Assembly (NCBI GenBank): GCA_016193065.1
Contig: JACPSX010000144.1
Coordinates: forward strand, 1-8,279
Length of the DNA: 8,279 nucleotides
Direction: 5' to 3'
DNA from: Candidatus Tectimicrobiota bacterium
GTDB taxonomy: Bacteria; JACPSX01
Shown here: positions 6,874-8,279 of the stretch, piece by piece
How positions within the stretch are numbered: the first letter of the stretch is position 1
How the letters are laid out: every line of letters begins with the position of its first letter
Notes under the pieces: model-generated
What the model was told of the DNA's origin: nothing
The model's database searches: none
Seen by the model: only the letters and a program-made list of their open reading frames with translations
Position numbers and translations under genes: made by a program

Positions 6874-8096
6874 AACAGGGGATAGACAAGATCGTGCTGG
6901 CTTACTCGGGCGGACTGGACACCTCCGTGATTCTGAGCTGGCTGAAGGAAACTTACCGCTGCCCGGTCATCGCCTTCTTTGCGGACCTGGGGCAGGAGGA
7001 CGACCCACGCCAGGTGGAAGAAAAGGCCCTGAAGACCGGAGCCAGCCAGGTCGTCATCGAAGACCTGCGAGACGAATTCGTGCGGGACTACGTGTTCCCC
7101 ATACTGCGGGCCGCTGCCGTCTACGAGGGGAGTTACCTTCTGGGGACCTCCATTGCCCGGCCGCTGATTGCCCGGAAGCAAATTGAAATCGCCCACCGCT
7201 TGGGGGCTCGGGCCGTCGCGCACGGAGCCACGGGCAAGGGGAACGATCAGGTGCGCTTCGAGGTGACCTACCTGGCCCTCGATCCGCACATCTCCATCGT
7301 GGCCCCGTGGCGGGAATGGAACCTGGGCTCCCGCCAGGCCCTGGTCAACTACGCCCGTGAGCACGGCATCCCGATCCCGGTGACCCCGGAGCGCCCCTAT
7401 AGCTGCGACCGCAATCTGCTTCACATCAGCTACGAGGGCGGAATCCTCGAAGATCCCTGGCTCGAGCCCAGCGAAGACATGTACATCATGACCACGACCC
7501 CCGAGAAGGCTCCGGACGAGCCCGAGTACGTGGAAATCGATTTCCTGGGCGGGAACCCGGTGGCGGTCAACGGCCTCAAGCTCCATCCTACGAGCTTGCT
7601 AGCCCTCCTCAATGAAAAGGCGGGGCGGCACGGCATCGGCCGGGTCGATATGGTGGAAAATCGCTTCGTGGGCATGAAGTCCCGAGGCGTCTACGAAACC
7701 CCCGGAGGGACGCTCCTCCATATTGCGCACCGGGCCATCGAGTCCCTCACCCTGGACCGGGAGGTCATGCACCTGCGGGACTCCCTGATCCCCCGCTACT
7801 CGGAACTCGTCTACTACGGTTTCTGGTTTTCCCCGGAGCGGGAGATGCTGCAGGCCGCCATTGATGAGACCCAGAAGCCCGTCGAGGGCACCGTGCGCCT
7901 CAAGCTCTACCGGGGAAGCTGCCGGGTGGTGGGCCGGAAATCCCCGCGCTCGCTCTATCGCCACGACCTGGCCACCTTCGAAGAAGCCATCGGCTACAAC
8001 CCCTCGGATGCTTCGGGGTTCATCCGCCTCAATGCCCTCCGCCTGCAGGTGCGTGCCCTTCTCCAGAAAGAAACAGTCCAGGGCAAACCCGAATGA
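6870..8096 (+). CDS. argG: Argininosuccinate synthase ArgG
   Basis: ArgG condenses citrulline and aspartate with ATP (to AMP and PPi) to give argininosuccinate, the penultimate step of arginine synthesis. The 408-residue product matches the usual 395-410 for the shorter bacterial type. The N-terminal ATP pyrophosphatase P-loop is AYSGGLDTS (11-19), followed by [25 protein letters not shown] (citrulline and aspartate binding), [14 protein letters not shown] (118-131), [24 protein letters not shown], and [11 protein letters not shown]; the C-terminal helix that mediates tetramer formation follows. The ATG at 6870 overlaps the argF stop as ATGA, and its own end overlaps the next gene as ATGA, so translation is likely coupled throughout. 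No damage is seen, in contrast to argB and argD. No argH is found in the window. Confidence 0.97.
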   Translation: MKQGIDKIVLAYSGGLDTSVILSWLKETYRCPVIAFFADLGQEDDPRQVEEKALKTGASQVVIEDLRDEFVRDYVFPILRAAAVYEGSYLLGTSIARPLIARKQIEIAHRLGARAVAHGATGKGNDQVRFEVTYLALDPHISIVAPWREWNLGSRQALVNYAREHGIPIPVTPERPYSCDRNLLHISYEGGILEDPWLEPSEDMYIMTTTPEKAPDEPEYVEIDFLGGNPVAVNGLKLHPTSLLALLNEKAGRHGIGRVDMVENRFVGMKSRGVYETPGGTLLHIAHRAIESLTLDREVMHLRDSLIPRYSELVYYGFWFSPEREMLQAAIDETQKPVEGTVRLKLYRGSCRVVGRKSPRSLYRHDLATFEEAIGYNPSDASGFIRLNALRLQVRALLQKETVQGKPE

Positions 8097-8279
8097 GACG
8101 GGACTACGATGCGGTCCTCGTGGGAGCCAGTCTGGGAACCCTGGTCCTGGCGGCTCTGCTGGCCCGCCGCGGCCAGCGGGTTCTGCTCCTGGAGTCCTCC
8201 TCCGGTCCCCGCGGGGCGTGCTCCACATTTTCAAAAGATCACTACATCTTCGAATCCTTTCCGGTTCTCTTCTGGGGCC
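8093..8279 (+). CDS. FAD-dependent oxidoreductase, phytoene desaturase-like, 3' end missing
   Basis: The window ends after 62 codons. The protein begins [15 protein letters not shown], then a helix and LLLES, which is the beta-alpha-beta ADP-binding fold of an FAD enzyme with the acidic residue at the end of strand 2. The following [19 protein letters not shown] lines up with the GGRATTFxxxGYxFExGP segment of CrtI/CrtD-type desaturases and related amine oxidases. Two of the three usual glycines of GxGxxG are changed (G-A-S-L-G-T), and the downstream GG is RG. ATG 8093 overlaps the argG stop as ATGA; the ribosome site is weak (AGGG in the argG end), so coupling to argG is likely. No link to arginine synthesis is evident. 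Substrate cannot be told from this fragment. Confidence 0.75.
   Translation, partial: MRRDYDAVLVGASLGTLVLAALLARRGQRVLLLESSSGPRGACSTFSKDHYIFESFPVLFWG

Overview
The window reads as ordinary chromosomal housekeeping DNA from a GC-rich Gram-negative bacterium. The most likely source is a deltaproteobacterium (Desulfobacterota) or a relative. The reasons are family resemblance of the proteins, the hslV-hslU-argB-argD-argF-argG order (which I recall from Geobacter-type genomes), and a palindromic repeat of a kind common in proteobacterial intergenic DNA. This placement is from memory and is moderate at best. All genes lie on the + strand.

Region 1 (1-3871) holds the 3' part of trmFO (folate-dependent tRNA U54 methylation), xerC (tyrosine recombinase for chromosome dimer resolution), hslV (threonine peptidase) and hslU (its AAA+ unfoldase). 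trmFO and xerC share an ATGA overlap. HslV and HslU form one ATP-dependent protease. This order resembles the trmFO-codV-clpQ-clpY cluster of Bacillus.

Region 2 (3872-4028) is the only sizeable intergenic gap, 157 bases. It carries a degenerate 9-base tandem repeat and then a 63-base palindromic repeat made of two 8-bp hairpins.

Region 3 (4029-8096) is an arginine biosynthesis operon, argB-argD-argF-argG. It covers N-acetylglutamate phosphorylation, N-acetylornithine formation, citrulline formation and argininosuccinate formation. argF and argG look intact. argB and argD do not. argB has lost its conserved C-terminal tail and stop codon, so its frame runs on through argD to 5381. argD lacks roughly 45-50 residues near its C-terminus and is also frameshifted at a C9 tract, although its real C-terminal end and its GTGA overlap with argF are still present. 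The other tight junctions here (trmFO/xerC, argD/argF, argF/argG, argG/next gene) are 4-base overlaps, and an orphan ATGA still sits at argB/argD. This points to an intact ancestral operon that suffered two small deletions, or to sequence or assembly errors at both sites.

Region 4 (8093-8279) is the start of an FAD-dependent oxidoreductase related to phytoene desaturases, cut by the window edge, with an unusual dinucleotide-binding motif.

I found no CRISPR array, phage, toxin-antitoxin or novel multi-gene system. The noteworthy features are the two lesions in the arg operon and the intergenic repeat.
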